Shown here: positions 55,447 to 64,000 of the stretch, piece after piece
Layout of the letters: every line of letters starts with the position of its first letter
Numbering within the stretch: the stretch's first letter is position 1
Source of the DNA: Nymphalis io
Lineage: Eukaryota > Arthropoda > Insecta > Lepidoptera > Nymphalidae
Length of the DNA: 64,000 bases
NCBI RefSeq assembly: GCF_905147045.1
Contig: NC_065918.1
Location: 6,014,001 to 6,078,000 of the forward strand
Direction: 5' to 3'
Made by a program: the position numbers and the translations under genes
Notes under the pieces: model-generated
The model's database searches: none
What the model saw: only the letters and a program-made list of their open reading frames with translations
What the model was told of the DNA's origin: nothing

Positions 55447-58350
55447 TTAGTTAGCTGACAATTTTGACAATATTTTTTTGTGAAACTTGTTTGATGAGTC
55501 TCCAAAAGGGTCTAAAACAGCACTGTGCTCATTCAAAATTCCACATATGCGAGATACAGGTGAATTGCTTCCTAAAACAGTTTTGCGGAAAGGTCTTACT
55601 AATGGTGTTATTGGTTTACGTGGATATCTAATGGGAACATTCAATTTAATTTTTGATATCAGAAACGAGTTATCATAGTTGTTGTTAAGTGTTTTATAAA
55701 GAAATTTTAAATCCAACAAATCCCTCCGATCACTTAGTGAAAGAATTTTGAAAAATTCCAATCTTTTTTTGTAAGAAGGAAGTATTTTCCCTTTACCTAA
55801 CGAGAAAGTAAGATGATAAAGAAAACGTTTCTGTATCCTCTCAAGTCTTAGGCAGTGTGTTGCATAATGTGGCCTCCAAACAACGCTTCCGTATTCCAGT
55901 ATACTCCTGACTAAGCTATTAAATAAAATAATTTTTGTTCTAGGATTTCGAAATAATCTTCCATTTCTTATTACAAAACCTAACATTTTCGAGGCACGGC
56001 TAATTACACCATCAATATGAGGTATGAAAGTTAGTTTTTTGTCGAAGATTACTCCCAGGTCTGAAATTCTGTCCACAGATTTAATAGGGGCACCAGCTAT
56101 GTAATAATTCGTTTGAAATTCTTTTAAACTCCTGGTGAATGATATCCATGAACATTTTACTGAATTAAGTCTCATGCCGTTATCATTACACCAATGGTAT
56201 AATCTCAGATCATCTTGTAAAAGAATAGTGTCATTTGGTTCTTCAATCATTTTAAGAAGTTTGACATCGTCAGCATACAGAAATGGTGTAGAATATTTAA
56301 AACAATTAGGCAGATCGTTTATGAATATATTGAAGAGCAGCGGACCCAGGTGTGACCCTTGTGGGACTCCAGATTTTACATCGCATTCAACCGATTCATA
56401 ACCGCCGGCAACAACATAAAAATGTCTTTCTGTAAGATATGATGCTAGAAATCTCAGTAAAGATCCGACAATACCATAATTGGACAACTTCAAGACTAGT
56501 ACTGAACATGGAACCAGGTCAAATGCTTTACTTAAGTCTGTGTAGATAACATCCACTCTCTTGTTCCTATCAACAGATTCAAATAAGATTTCGGAGTAAT
56601 TTACTAGATTTGTGCATGTAGATCTACCGGCTATGAAGCCATGCTGGTGGGTACTAAGAAAACATTTAACATGACTGTAAATATATGGATATATTAGAGA
56701 CTCCAACACCTTACCAAAGATAGAAAGGATTGAAATAGGCCTATAGTTTTTTACATAATTTTTTTCTCCACTTTTGAAAATAGGGACTACTTTCGCAGTT
56801 TTCCACTTAGAAGGAAATATTCCGGTGACTAATGCTTTGTTAAAAATAATTGTTAGTGGTACAGCAAGACTTTGGGCACAGTTTATAATAAAATTAGGCG
56901 GAATATTGTCAGATCCAGAACCCCTATTTATATCTAAATTCTTTAATTTATTAATGACTTCGGATTCATCAAGCTGGATCAAAGGTAGGCTATTATTGCA
57001 ACTGACTGTAGCATCCATGGTTCGCAGTATTTTGTCCATATCATACTTGCTCTCGTTTTCTTCATACAGCGAAGAGAACTGTGACGCAAATAGGTTACAA
57101 ATTGCTAAGCCATCAGACGCTACAGTTTCATCATTTTTCATTAATGTTGGATAGGTGTTAACATTTTTATCGCGTTTGCTTTTCATATATGACCAGAAAA
57201 ATTTACTGTTGGATCTAATCTTTTCTTCTGCAAAGTTAAGATAAGAATTGTAACACTCAATAGATAGTCTATCGCATCGTTTTTCTAAGAGCGTAAGTGA
57301 CAAACCATCCATAGCATTTTTGTATTTTTTAAATTTCAATCTTAGTTTTTCCTTTTCTCTTATTCTCTTTATTAGAGTTTTGTTGAACCAAGGTGGATAT
57401 TTTAATGATTTTGTTCTTTTGAAATTCGGCGTGTAAAGTTCTATAGAATTATATATCTTCGTATATAGGTAATCAACCATTGTGTTAATATCATGAAGCT
57501 CTGCAAATTTTTCACTCCAGTCTATACTTTTAAGAAATTCATTTATAGCTACAAAATTGGCCTTAGCGAAATTATATTTTTTGATATCTTGATTAATCCT
57601 CAAGTTTTCCTGCAAATTGTGTGTTACGACAATATCAATATTAAGGGGTGGGTGTAGTGGATCAATGCGAGTTAATTCTTTAGGGGCATTATCTACTGTA
57701 ACCGTTAACGATTCACCATTAAAAAACACTACATCGAGTACTTTATTTTTTACATTCTTAATGCGATTCATTTGACGAAGACAATTAGTATGGGAAAAGT
57801 CTATTAAAGATTGAGCTAAAGTAGTCGTATGGTAACTATCATGGGGACCATCAGCCAAGTTCCAATCAATGCAACTTAAGTTAAAATCGCCAATTATTAG
57901 TGTGTTATATTTCGTTTGTTCTGTAACACGATTAAAATTGTCCATAAATGTTTCCAAGACTTTTTTATTAACTGGTGGAGGAATGTAGGTTGCGCAAATA
58001 GCAATTTTTATAGATGGTTTTATTTCTAGAACGATCCACAAATCCTCACAAGAACTATCCCAGTGGACCATTCTTCGAGAAATAAGTCTATTGGACACGG
58101 CAACCAGCACTCCTCCCCCATGTTTTTTTTTAGAGTTATACATGTCTCTATCCCTTCTATAAACATTATAATTGCAGCCAAACATCTCACAATTAAGAAT
58201 GCTGTCACATAACCAGGTTTCTGTGAGTATTATTAAATCATACGTACAACAACAAATATTTCTATATAGATCATTAGTTTTTGTTCGTAAACCTTGAACA
58301 TTTTGATAATAAATATTTAATCGATTGAATTTTACACAACTGAAATCAAG
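55447..58350 (-). CDS. LINE ORF2: endonuclease and reverse transcriptase
   Basis: This protein nicks target DNA and reverse-transcribes the element RNA in the nucleus. The first ATG is at 58185 (912 codons), but the frame is open 55 codons further up to 58350, and that part encodes NIYYQNVQGLRTK and ILTETWL, the conserved N-terminal endonuclease motifs with catalytic N and E. I therefore extend the gene. Counting from the ATG, GDFN lies at 99-102, DPLHPPL (counterpart of the SDH motif) at 175-181, YRPISIL at 481, YTDLSKAFD (motif A) at 548-556, GVPQGSHLGPLLF (motif B) at 606-618 and FLYADD (motif C) at 635-640. The C-terminus ends ILSKLSAN. No stop interrupts the frame. No ATG opens the extended frame, so either a non-AUG start or reinitiation is used, or a one-base indel has damaged the start. 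Confidence 0.93.
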   Translation of the reverse strand, partial: LDFSCVKFNRLNIYYQNVQGLRTKTNDLYRNICCCTYDLIILTETWLCDSILNCEMFGCNYNVYRRDRDMYNSKKKHGGGVLVAVSNRLISRRMVHWDSSCEDLWIVLEIKPSIKIAICATYIPPPVNKKVLETFMDNFNRVTEQTKYNTLIIGDFNLSCIDWNLADGPHDSYHTTTLAQSLIDFSHTNCLRQMNRIKNVKNKVLDVVFFNGESLTVTVDNAPKELTRIDPLHPPLNIDIVVTHNLQENLRINQDIKKYNFAKANFVAINEFLKSIDWSEKFAELHDINTMVDYLYTKIYNSIELYTPNFKRTKSLKYPPWFNKTLIKRIREKEKLRLKFKKYKNAMDGLSLTLLEKRCDRLSIECYNSYLNFAEEKIRSNSKFFWSYMKSKRDKNVNTYPTLMKNDETVASDGLAICNLFASQFSSLYEENESKYDMDKILRTMDATVSCNNSLPLIQLDESEVINKLKNLDINRGSGSDNIPPNFIINCAQSLAVPLTIIFNKALVTGIFPSKWKTAKVVPIFKSGEKNYVKNYRPISILSIFGKVLESLIYPYIYSHVKCFLSTHQHGFIAGRSTCTNLVNYSEILFESVDRNKRVDVIYTDLSKAFDLVPCSVLVLKLSNYGIVGSLLRFLASYLTERHFYVVAGGYESVECDVKSGVPQGSHLGPLLFNIFINDLPNCFKYSTPFLYADDVKLLKMIEEPNDTILLQDDLRLYHWCNDNGMRLNSVKCSWISFTRSLKEFQTNYYIAGAPIKSVDRISDLGVIFDKKLTFIPHIDGVISRASKMLGFVIRNGRLFRNPRTKIILFNSLVRSILEYGSVVWRPHYATHCLRLERIQKRFLYHLTFSLGKGKILPSYKKRLEFFKILSLSDRRDLLDLKFLYKTLNNNYDNSFLISKIKLNVPIRYPRKPITPLVRPFRKTVLGSNSPVSRICGILNEHSAVLDPFGDSSNKFHKKILSKLSAN

Positions 58351-58373
58351 TTAACATGCAAAAAGTAGTATGA

Positions 58374-59465
58374 CTAATTTAACTTATCAAGACAGTCCAT
58401 GTTAAATATAATTTTGTAATCAGAATTATCGGTTTTTCTCACAAATATACGCCCATTTCGTACCCATACGTGTCTGTACTTCAATTCCTTTGCCTTGCGC
58501 CTCGTAGCTGCATGTAGTAATTTATTGGCTGCAGATAAATGTTCGCATACATATACTGGCACAGTATTTCCTCCAATACCTAGATGAGAACTATTTAATT
58601 TTGCAGTTGGATATTTCTTGTTAAATTTTATAACTGCTGCCAATAGTTGATCACGAACAGATGGCGAATTTAGTTGTAAGATAATAGATCGCGGTCGCGT
58701 TGAATTACGATTCATTTTTGCAGTTCGCGTACAATTTTGTATGTTGCAATCTTCAATATTAAAGCCAACAGTATTGGATAATTGTTTTACGATACTTATT
58801 AAGTTCTCATTTTTAGACTCGGGCACACACTGAATTTCAATGTTATTTGCTCGCGCTCTTTGTTCCATTTGATTAACTTTGTAAGAAAGATCCAAGACAG
58901 CGGACTGTAGTGACTGGTTCTCATGTTGCAGTTTTAGAGTTATTTCGGAGTATGAGTCTAATTGTTTCTTCATATCATCATATTGATTACTCATAAATGA
59001 TACTGATTGTTGTAGATCTTCAATCTTAATTTCTAAGTTTTTTAAATGAGTACTGATGGAGGAGGTGATGGTTTTTTTAATGTTATCAATTAGAGAAGAT
59101 ATTTCTTTTTCAATTACTTCACTAATAATAATGCGAACCTGCTCTTGAGTGATTGATGCTGTTTCATTTGGTGACGTTGGAGAACTAAGTGCCTGTCTTT
59201 TGTGCGATCTTTTTGTGACATTGGTTTCATTTATAGGGGCATTACTGCGATGATTACTTGACCGTACTGGTGTCTCATCACTTCTAACGCCTTTTGGTTT
59301 TGTTCCGCAACATTTCGGACAATTCCAATTATGACGAGTTCTTGTATTAAATTCAATACCCAAACAACCACAATGATATGAGACGTTACATTTTGAGCAT
59401 TGAACGTATTCATCATCGCCTATACGTGCATTGCAACATCCCCAAGATAACACTGTTTCTGTCAT
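58374..59465 (-). CDS. LINE ORF1: zinc-finger, coiled-coil RNA-binding protein
   Basis: ORF1 proteins bind element RNA and act as chaperones in the ribonucleoprotein. This 363-residue frame is uninterrupted from ATG to tag. Residues 10-52 form a PHD-like zinc finger (CC, then C23, C26, H31, C34, W47, C49, C52). Residues about 110-205 are heptad-rich and likely a coiled coil for multimerisation. EQRARANNIEI at 201-211 opens an RRM-like domain that runs to about 285. The last part, with LKYRHVWVRNGRIFVRK at 328-344, matches the C-terminal pattern that lepidopteran annotations link to the baculovirus FP protein family; this is from memory. It lies 23 bases upstream of the ORF2 frame in another phase. 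Confidence 0.9.
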   Translation of the reverse strand: MTETVLSWGCCNARIGDDEYVQCSKCNVSYHCGCLGIEFNTRTRHNWNCPKCCGTKPKGVRSDETPVRSSNHRSNAPINETNVTKRSHKRQALSSPTSPNETASITQEQVRIIISEVIEKEISSLIDNIKKTITSSISTHLKNLEIKIEDLQQSVSFMSNQYDDMKKQLDSYSEITLKLQHENQSLQSAVLDLSYKVNQMEQRARANNIEIQCVPESKNENLISIVKQLSNTVGFNIEDCNIQNCTRTAKMNRNSTRPRSIILQLNSPSVRDQLLAAVIKFNKKYPTAKLNSSHLGIGGNTVPVYVCEHLSAANKLLHAATRRKAKELKYRHVWVRNGRIFVRKTDNSDYKIIFNMDCLDKLN

Positions 59466-59500
59466 TTTTCAATGAGGAATACTAATTAGTGATATGGCAG

Positions 59501-59600
59501 ATATTTTAAAATAAAGAAAAAGTTGCGGCAGGACTGGGGATCGAACCCTAAATCTTGGGAGCGATCAACAAGTGTCACTTTTCGTGCAAGTCACTCTATT
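59501..59600 (-). other. Block with tRNA-like B-box word upstream of the LINE
   Basis: On the minus strand agggttcgatccccagtcct contains a perfect B-box word (ggttcgatccc). No matching A box lies upstream at the right distance. It could be the LINE 5' UTR, a SINE remnant or chance. Confidence 0.35.
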
Positions 59601-60229
59601 TTTATGTTCGGTCACAATGCTAAAACCATACGACATATCTAAGTATTTTTTATATTTACATTTTCGCTGGTTATGGTCTAATCAATCATTTTTTTCTAAC
59701 CAGTTGACTGTAAACAGGTAATATACTTACGGTACGGTAACTACTGGTATGATATATACTTACAAATTTGATGAATGAACTAGGTAAAATTTCACATTAT
59801 TTATATGTTCCAGCTTAGAAATGCGCGACATTATGCGTTTGTTTGTTGTAATTTTTGTTATATAGCTTATCGTGTTAAAGTATTCGGAGAGAAAATGTCA
59901 GTGCACTCATTGAGAGCACTGCCAAAACTATAAACAAATTTTATAAATGCGTAAGTAGCTCCGTTTGTCTATTAAGATTCCACGGGTAAACCACTGAATT
60001 GATTTAATAAAATTGAGTATGAAGCAAGCTGGACCTTCCAGAATGTCATCTTTTTTATACCGAACACCTGCCAACCCGATACATTTTTATATGATACCAG
60101 CAGATATGAAAAAAATAAACAACAACATTAGCTTAATTTATTTACTACACAATATTAATTAATTATTAAAAAAATATATACGTAATATCATATTTACTAT
60201 AAGCATTCTGTTTCAAAAATAAAATACTT
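59601..60229. other. AT-rich stretch without a gene
   Basis: Nothing recognised. Confidence 0.5.
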
Positions 60230-60440
60230 TTAGTGGTATGGGCCAGAAGTAGTATTAGAGATATTTCAGGATCTCTCATCACATATTCTACCGCCAAACA
60301 GCAATACTTAGTATTGTTGTGTACCGGTTTAAGGAGTTAATGAGCCATAACATCTTGGTTCCAACGGTTGGTGGTCAATGTATATGGGCAGTGGTAATCG
60401 CTTACCAGTTCACCGACCTATAATAATAATAAAAAATGAG
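60230..60440 (+). mobile_element. SINE-A, shortened old copy
   Basis: tctcatcacatattctaccg, ccaaacagcaatacttagta, ttgttgtgtaccggttt, gagccataacatcttggttc and caacggttggtggtcaatgt keep the SINE-A order with internal deletions, ending in aataataataaaaaa. Confidence 0.78.
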
Positions 60441-60929
60441 AATACGTCAATAACCCTATTTTACTTTTATAAAGTTAGGATGGGTAATAGACGCGATATG
60501 AAAATTACTCGTTCACAATATTGTAAAATCAGTAATCACATTATATAATCCATTTAAAAATAAACTTAATTTAGTCCTAAGGTAAAGTTTCTCGTGCGTC
60601 AGGATTCTAAAGGGAATAGACGCATTACGGATTCAATTCACAACTTGTATCCCTTGAGTATCTTAATGAAGAAAAACTATAAAACAATTATATATTCACA
60701 GTGTACTATTTGCCTTTGCTTTGTCTGAGTTTATTTTATTATGTTGCATTATAATCTCGAGACCCAAACTTGTTCAATGAGGTACAAATGGCTCATTAGG
60801 ATTTGATAATGACTGTTGAATTTTTATCGATACTTAATTAAGTAGCTAGTCTTTATTAATTAATAAATATATAATAATTTACAAGAAAACAGTATATTAT
60901 AGATATAAACATTTTAATAGGGGAATGTT
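60441..60929. other. AT-rich stretch without a gene
   Basis: Nothing recognised. Confidence 0.5.
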
Positions 60930-61090
60930 ATCCTTACTAATATTTTATTTGTTACGCTTTTACTTCTTAACTACTCAACTGATCATCATGAAATTATGGA
61001 TACACGTTTTTTAAGTATAGAAAAACACATAAGTTACTTAACATATTTCGCAACCGTCACATGCAGGCAACGCCGTGGACAGAAACTAAG
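60930..61090 (+). repeat. Unclassified lepidopteran interspersed repeat
   Basis: tatccttactaatattttat, tacgcttttacttcttaact, actcaactgatcatcatgaa, attatggatacacg and gcaaccgtcacatgcaggca match a common insect repeat (actaatattataaatgcg, cttttacgc, ctgatcatcatgaaatttgg). Confidence 0.55.
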
Positions 61091-61593
61091 AATTTATAAA
61101 ACAAGAGACAACGTTCTTTATTTTTGAAAACAAGTAAAAAAGATTTATATTCGGTTAAAATGAACTTAAGAATAATAATTATTACGACTGTCATGTTGTT
61201 GAAATTTGCTCATTTTATGGCACAGTGCCTTTCGGAAGCTATATGATCGTCGAACCGATAGTAAGTAATCAGCTTTGCCCTTAAGCCTTGCAAAAAGCAT
61301 AAGATACTCAAACTAACGTTGGACCTATGATGCATTCGCTTATGATTTAATTACACTCGCTCACCCACCAGCCAAATGCCAAATCATGTACCATTAAAGG
61401 GTTCACCTCCTATTTATGAAACATGCGAATTTTAGTAGGAATCATTTTATAATCTTTAAAATCTCAATAATTCAAAGCCCTAACCACCTAACAATGTGAA
61501 TATGTCGGTATTGTGTTAGATTCTGGCCCGTAGGCTATTATCGTCCCAACTAAGTCCTAACAAGCGTTATATTTTATTGAAAGGAAAAACATT
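61091..61593. other. Stretch without a gene
   Basis: AT-rich with no gene or clear repeat. Confidence 0.45.
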
Positions 61594-61770
61594 TGGTACT
61601 AGGGCTTATGCACGCACAACATTGTCTGGATAGATACTACCTACTAATCACATATTCTACATCCAAACAGTAATACTTAGTAATATTTTCTTGCGGTATG
61701 AAGGGGAGTGAGCCAGTATCACTGTAGGCACAACATAATCTGCCTACCTATATTTTAAATAAAAAAAATA
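61594..61770 (+). mobile_element. SINE-A, shortened old copy
   Basis: ttggtactagggcttatgca, gatactacctactaatcaca, tattctacatccaaacagta, gaaggggagtgagccagtat, tgtaggcacaacataatctg and a short AT-rich tail give the SINE-A 5' two-thirds with many changes; the gtctaagggcgtttggtgac section is lost. Confidence 0.75.
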
Positions 61771-62282
61771 AAAACATAAGTATTCCCCGAAAGAGGCTTT
61801 ACTAATAATAATAAATAATAATGTCTAAATAATAACTAATAAATAATGTCTAATTAATAACGTAATTGAAAAAACAAAACTTCTTAGTTATTTTCAATAG
61901 TAACTTAATAAGCTACTTTATTTAAAATAATAACTTTATATATACGAGTACCTATTTGTATATAAATTAATTGCATTATTATAGATCTATATTAGGCAGA
62001 CAAGCTAAGAATTTAATCAAAACTGTCAATATTTAACTTAATTTAATTTATATAAAAGCAATGACTATAGTGTCTATTGTAGACTGCTAAAAGATAATCA
62101 ATTTCTCGTGAACTTTGTCTTTCCTTAACTCTGCATTTTCCCGGCATTTCGCCAAGACCTGCTTGTTATTCTAATCGTTTTTTAATAAACTACTTGTTTT
62201 ACAAAACGATTTCCATCGGACCTTTGCAGCGTTTTATAAGATAAAATAAATTCTATTTGGATTTTATACTTAAGGTAAAATT
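61771..62282. other. AT-rich stretch without a gene
   Basis: aataataataaataataatg-type simple sequence at 61803-61860, otherwise nothing recognised. Confidence 0.5.
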
Positions 62283-62550
62283 AAAACAAGCAGCTTGCAA
62301 AAGACCCACTGTTGGCTTAAGCAGTCCCCTCTTCTTGTGGCTTGGAATTGATTCCAATTTAAGCTTATTCCCGCTAAAGCAGAGTGTTGAAACTCCTCTT
62401 ATTTAACAAGTGCCAGTTTTCTTCAATACGTCTCACCTTTACTGACGAGCACAAGATTAATTATCATCACAAATAAAGCGCATTAAAATTAAGTGGTGCT
62501 AGCGTTTGAACAACCGCAACCTTCGGGTAAAGAGTCATTCGGTCATAGTA
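62283..62550 (-). mobile_element. SINE-C, near-complete diverged copy
   Basis: gacccactgttggcttaagc, agtcccctcttcttgtggct, cgtctcacctttactgacga, attaagtggtgctagcgttt and gaacaaccgcaaccttcggg (complement of a tRNA-like B-box region) give the SINE-C order from 3' to 5' end. Confidence 0.75.
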
Positions 62551-62899
62551 TAAAACCTAGTTTTCTTGCGTGGATATATGTTTTCAATAAAAATACATTT
62601 TTTAATTCTTCGTCCCATTTCTCCCACTCTTAAAACTAAGAACAATAATATTTTTACTGATTTGCGGTATAATAATAAATGAGTTGTTAGTAATCCGGAA
62701 GAGTTTGCGCGAAGCCATACTAACAGAAAAACGAAAGTTATAGTTACATAACGCTATTTAATAATGACAAACCATTTCTCATATTTTCACATATAACTAT
62801 GTGATATATAGTATAATAAAGTCAAAAAACGAACTTCTTTTGATAGAATTAATAGAAATATTATTATAAAAGTCATGACTACCTCGTCTCTGTCTATCA

Positions 62900-63240
62900 T
62901 CTCGTCTCTATCGTTGGCTTAGTGGATTGATAATAAGGCTGGGGTAAGCCATAAGCCCATGAGTTTAAATATCGGTTCGGGCCAGTAAGAAGTTATTAGA
63001 TTCTTCTGGCGAGAAATTCTCAGTAACAGCCTGGAGCTTGGAAGTCGGCAGTGTTTACACCCCTTGTTACTCGGAAAGCCCGTAAAGACACTGGTTATAA
63101 GTTATTCCAGATGAAATATAATCAGATATTATGAGAGTGAGAGAAAAGAGAGTAAACTTGCCTTTACGCACGCATTTGCGCATTATAATACATTCCGTGC
63201 GGTCGACTAGTCTCCCATGAGAATTAATTTAATTCAACAG
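62900..63240 (+). mobile_element. SINE-B, full diverged copy
   Basis: tatcgttggcttagtggatt (A box) and tttaaatatcggttcgggcc (decayed B box), then aagaagttattagattcttc, tctcagtaacagcctggagc, ttggaagtcggcagtgttta, gcattataatacattccgtg and actagtctcccatgagaatt, in the order of the copy at 38150-38510. Confidence 0.85.
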
Positions 63241-64000
63241 CCATAGAACATTCCAAATTCCTTTAAAAATATGACGTAATAATAACTCGGTAACTCTATT
63301 CGTACATTAAGTATAAATAAAAATGAAAGATGTAAAAAGATTTGTAAAATAAATCACTCGTAAATTTTCTTCATCGGAATATTTACTTTTATTTGAAACA
63401 GTCCCGTAGCGAGTTCGCTCTTTATATTTATCTTGCCAAGCATAACAAGTAAAAAGGGGAACGTAGCACGCATCTTACACATTCAAAGTGATGTTATTCT
63501 ATTTACGCATCCAACTATTTCTTTATGTTCCTCGATGAAATTCTTTTGAGCCTACGATAATAATTTTGATCATTTCATTCGCTCTCGTTAGGCCAATGTG
63601 CAGTGTCTTTTGTATCGTTGTACAAAGATGTTTTCAAAAACATTATATTTAAATAATTAAAATTAAATAAATATTCTTAAAAGCTAAAAGTTTTTATAGA
63701 GAAAATTTCGTATTTATTCTGTTGACAGTTTAGAACTTCCTTCATCTGAAGCCAATCCTATGTGTAGAAACAAGTCATGCTTACCATACAAAATCTGTTG
63801 AACTGTATTACTAATAAATTATTACATCAAACCACATTTAATGTACAATGAACAGAGCTAACCGTATGAGAAGAATTGCTTTTCACGGATCGACTAACAT
63901 GCCCCGGCTCCTTGAGACGGGGAGATCTACTAAAATGATTTGTTTTTGGTTAACCGGTAGCATTACGTTATTGAGAACCTTTGTGGGTTTAAATTGCGTT
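63241..64000. other. AT-rich stretch without a gene
   Basis: Nothing recognised up to the window end. Confidence 0.5.

Larger units (their letters stand above)
55201..59500 (-). mobile_element. Near-intact non-LTR retrotransposon (Jockey superfamily)
   Basis: On the minus strand it has a 5' leader (upstream of 59465), ORF1 (59465-58374), a spacer of about 23 bases, ORF2 (58350-55447), a 3' UTR and an A-rich tail (aaataaataaaataaaaata, plus A-run; 55201-55229). Neither long frame is interrupted by a stop. The 5' limit is uncertain: unusual sequence continues to about 59600, and no target duplication was found by eye. This is the youngest-looking autonomous element in the window and a plausible source of reverse transcriptase for SINEs here. 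Confidence 0.92.

Noticed and set aside
56774..57154. Plus-strand open frame of 126 codons
   Set aside because: It lies antisense within the LINE ORF2 and has no domain; a shadow of the real frame.
1..64000. CRISPR array, bacterial operon or prophage
   Set aside because: No regularly spaced direct repeats with unique spacers, no ribosome-binding-site pattern and no dense coding; composition and repeats are those of an insect nuclear genome.

Overview
The window looks like nuclear DNA of a lepidopteran insect, most likely a butterfly. It is very AT-rich, has long non-coding stretches with short homopolymer and AT microsatellites, and is littered with repeats of the kinds typical of Lepidoptera: several SINE families with tRNA-like heads, non-LTR retrotransposons of the Jockey superfamily, a mariner with TA target sites and a copia gag remnant. 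The species assignment is inference from repeat style only. I recognise no host protein-coding exon, rRNA, genuine tRNA gene or CRISPR array. Essentially all recognisable coding capacity is transposon-derived, so the segment is best read as intergenic or deep intronic DNA.

Layout. 1-0.25 kb: SINE fragment with a local inverted duplication. 0.81-4.48 kb: a reverse-strand SINE split by a 3.4 kb LINE with three reading-frame breaks. 8.2-8.75 kb: broken copia-type gag. 9.2-10.1 kb: heavily decayed Jockey-type reverse transcriptase. 14.0 kb: short GC-rich island of unknown origin. 15.3-16.5 kb: SINE fragments. 16.64-17.73 kb: inactivated mariner with matching termini. 17.8-18.1 kb: compound foldback structure. 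18.8-19.4 kb: SINEs. 20-34 kb: mostly repeat-poor AT-rich DNA with scattered better-composed blocks (about 24.1, 24.9, 28.9, 30.1, 31.5 kb) that could be conserved regulatory elements, plus a few SINEs. 34-38.5 kb: (TA)n, SINEs, a hairpin, a GC-rich island. 40-54 kb: many SINE copies, including a SINE nested in an inverted SINE at 41.6-42.2 kb. 55.2-59.5 kb: a nearly intact LINE on the minus strand, with an uninterrupted ORF1 (zinc finger, coiled coil, FP-like C-terminus) and an uninterrupted ORF2 (endonuclease plus reverse transcriptase). 60-64 kb: old SINE and repeat fragments.

How the parts relate. The LINEs supply the reverse-transcription machinery that SINEs normally borrow, and the SINEs dominate the element count. 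For this answer I call the families SINE-A (starts ggtggtagggcttt, ends in an A-tail), SINE-B (tRNA-like head with an asttcccaggtcggg-type B box), SINE-C (the widespread Lepidoptera family whose 3' half contains cccagcagtggga) and SINE-D (tRNA-like head with cccacccaggaca). Nothing here looks like a clearly new biological system. The most interesting objects are the near-intact LINE with its ORF2 start problem, the nested insertions, the foldback structures, and several unexplained GC-rich or promoter-like islands.
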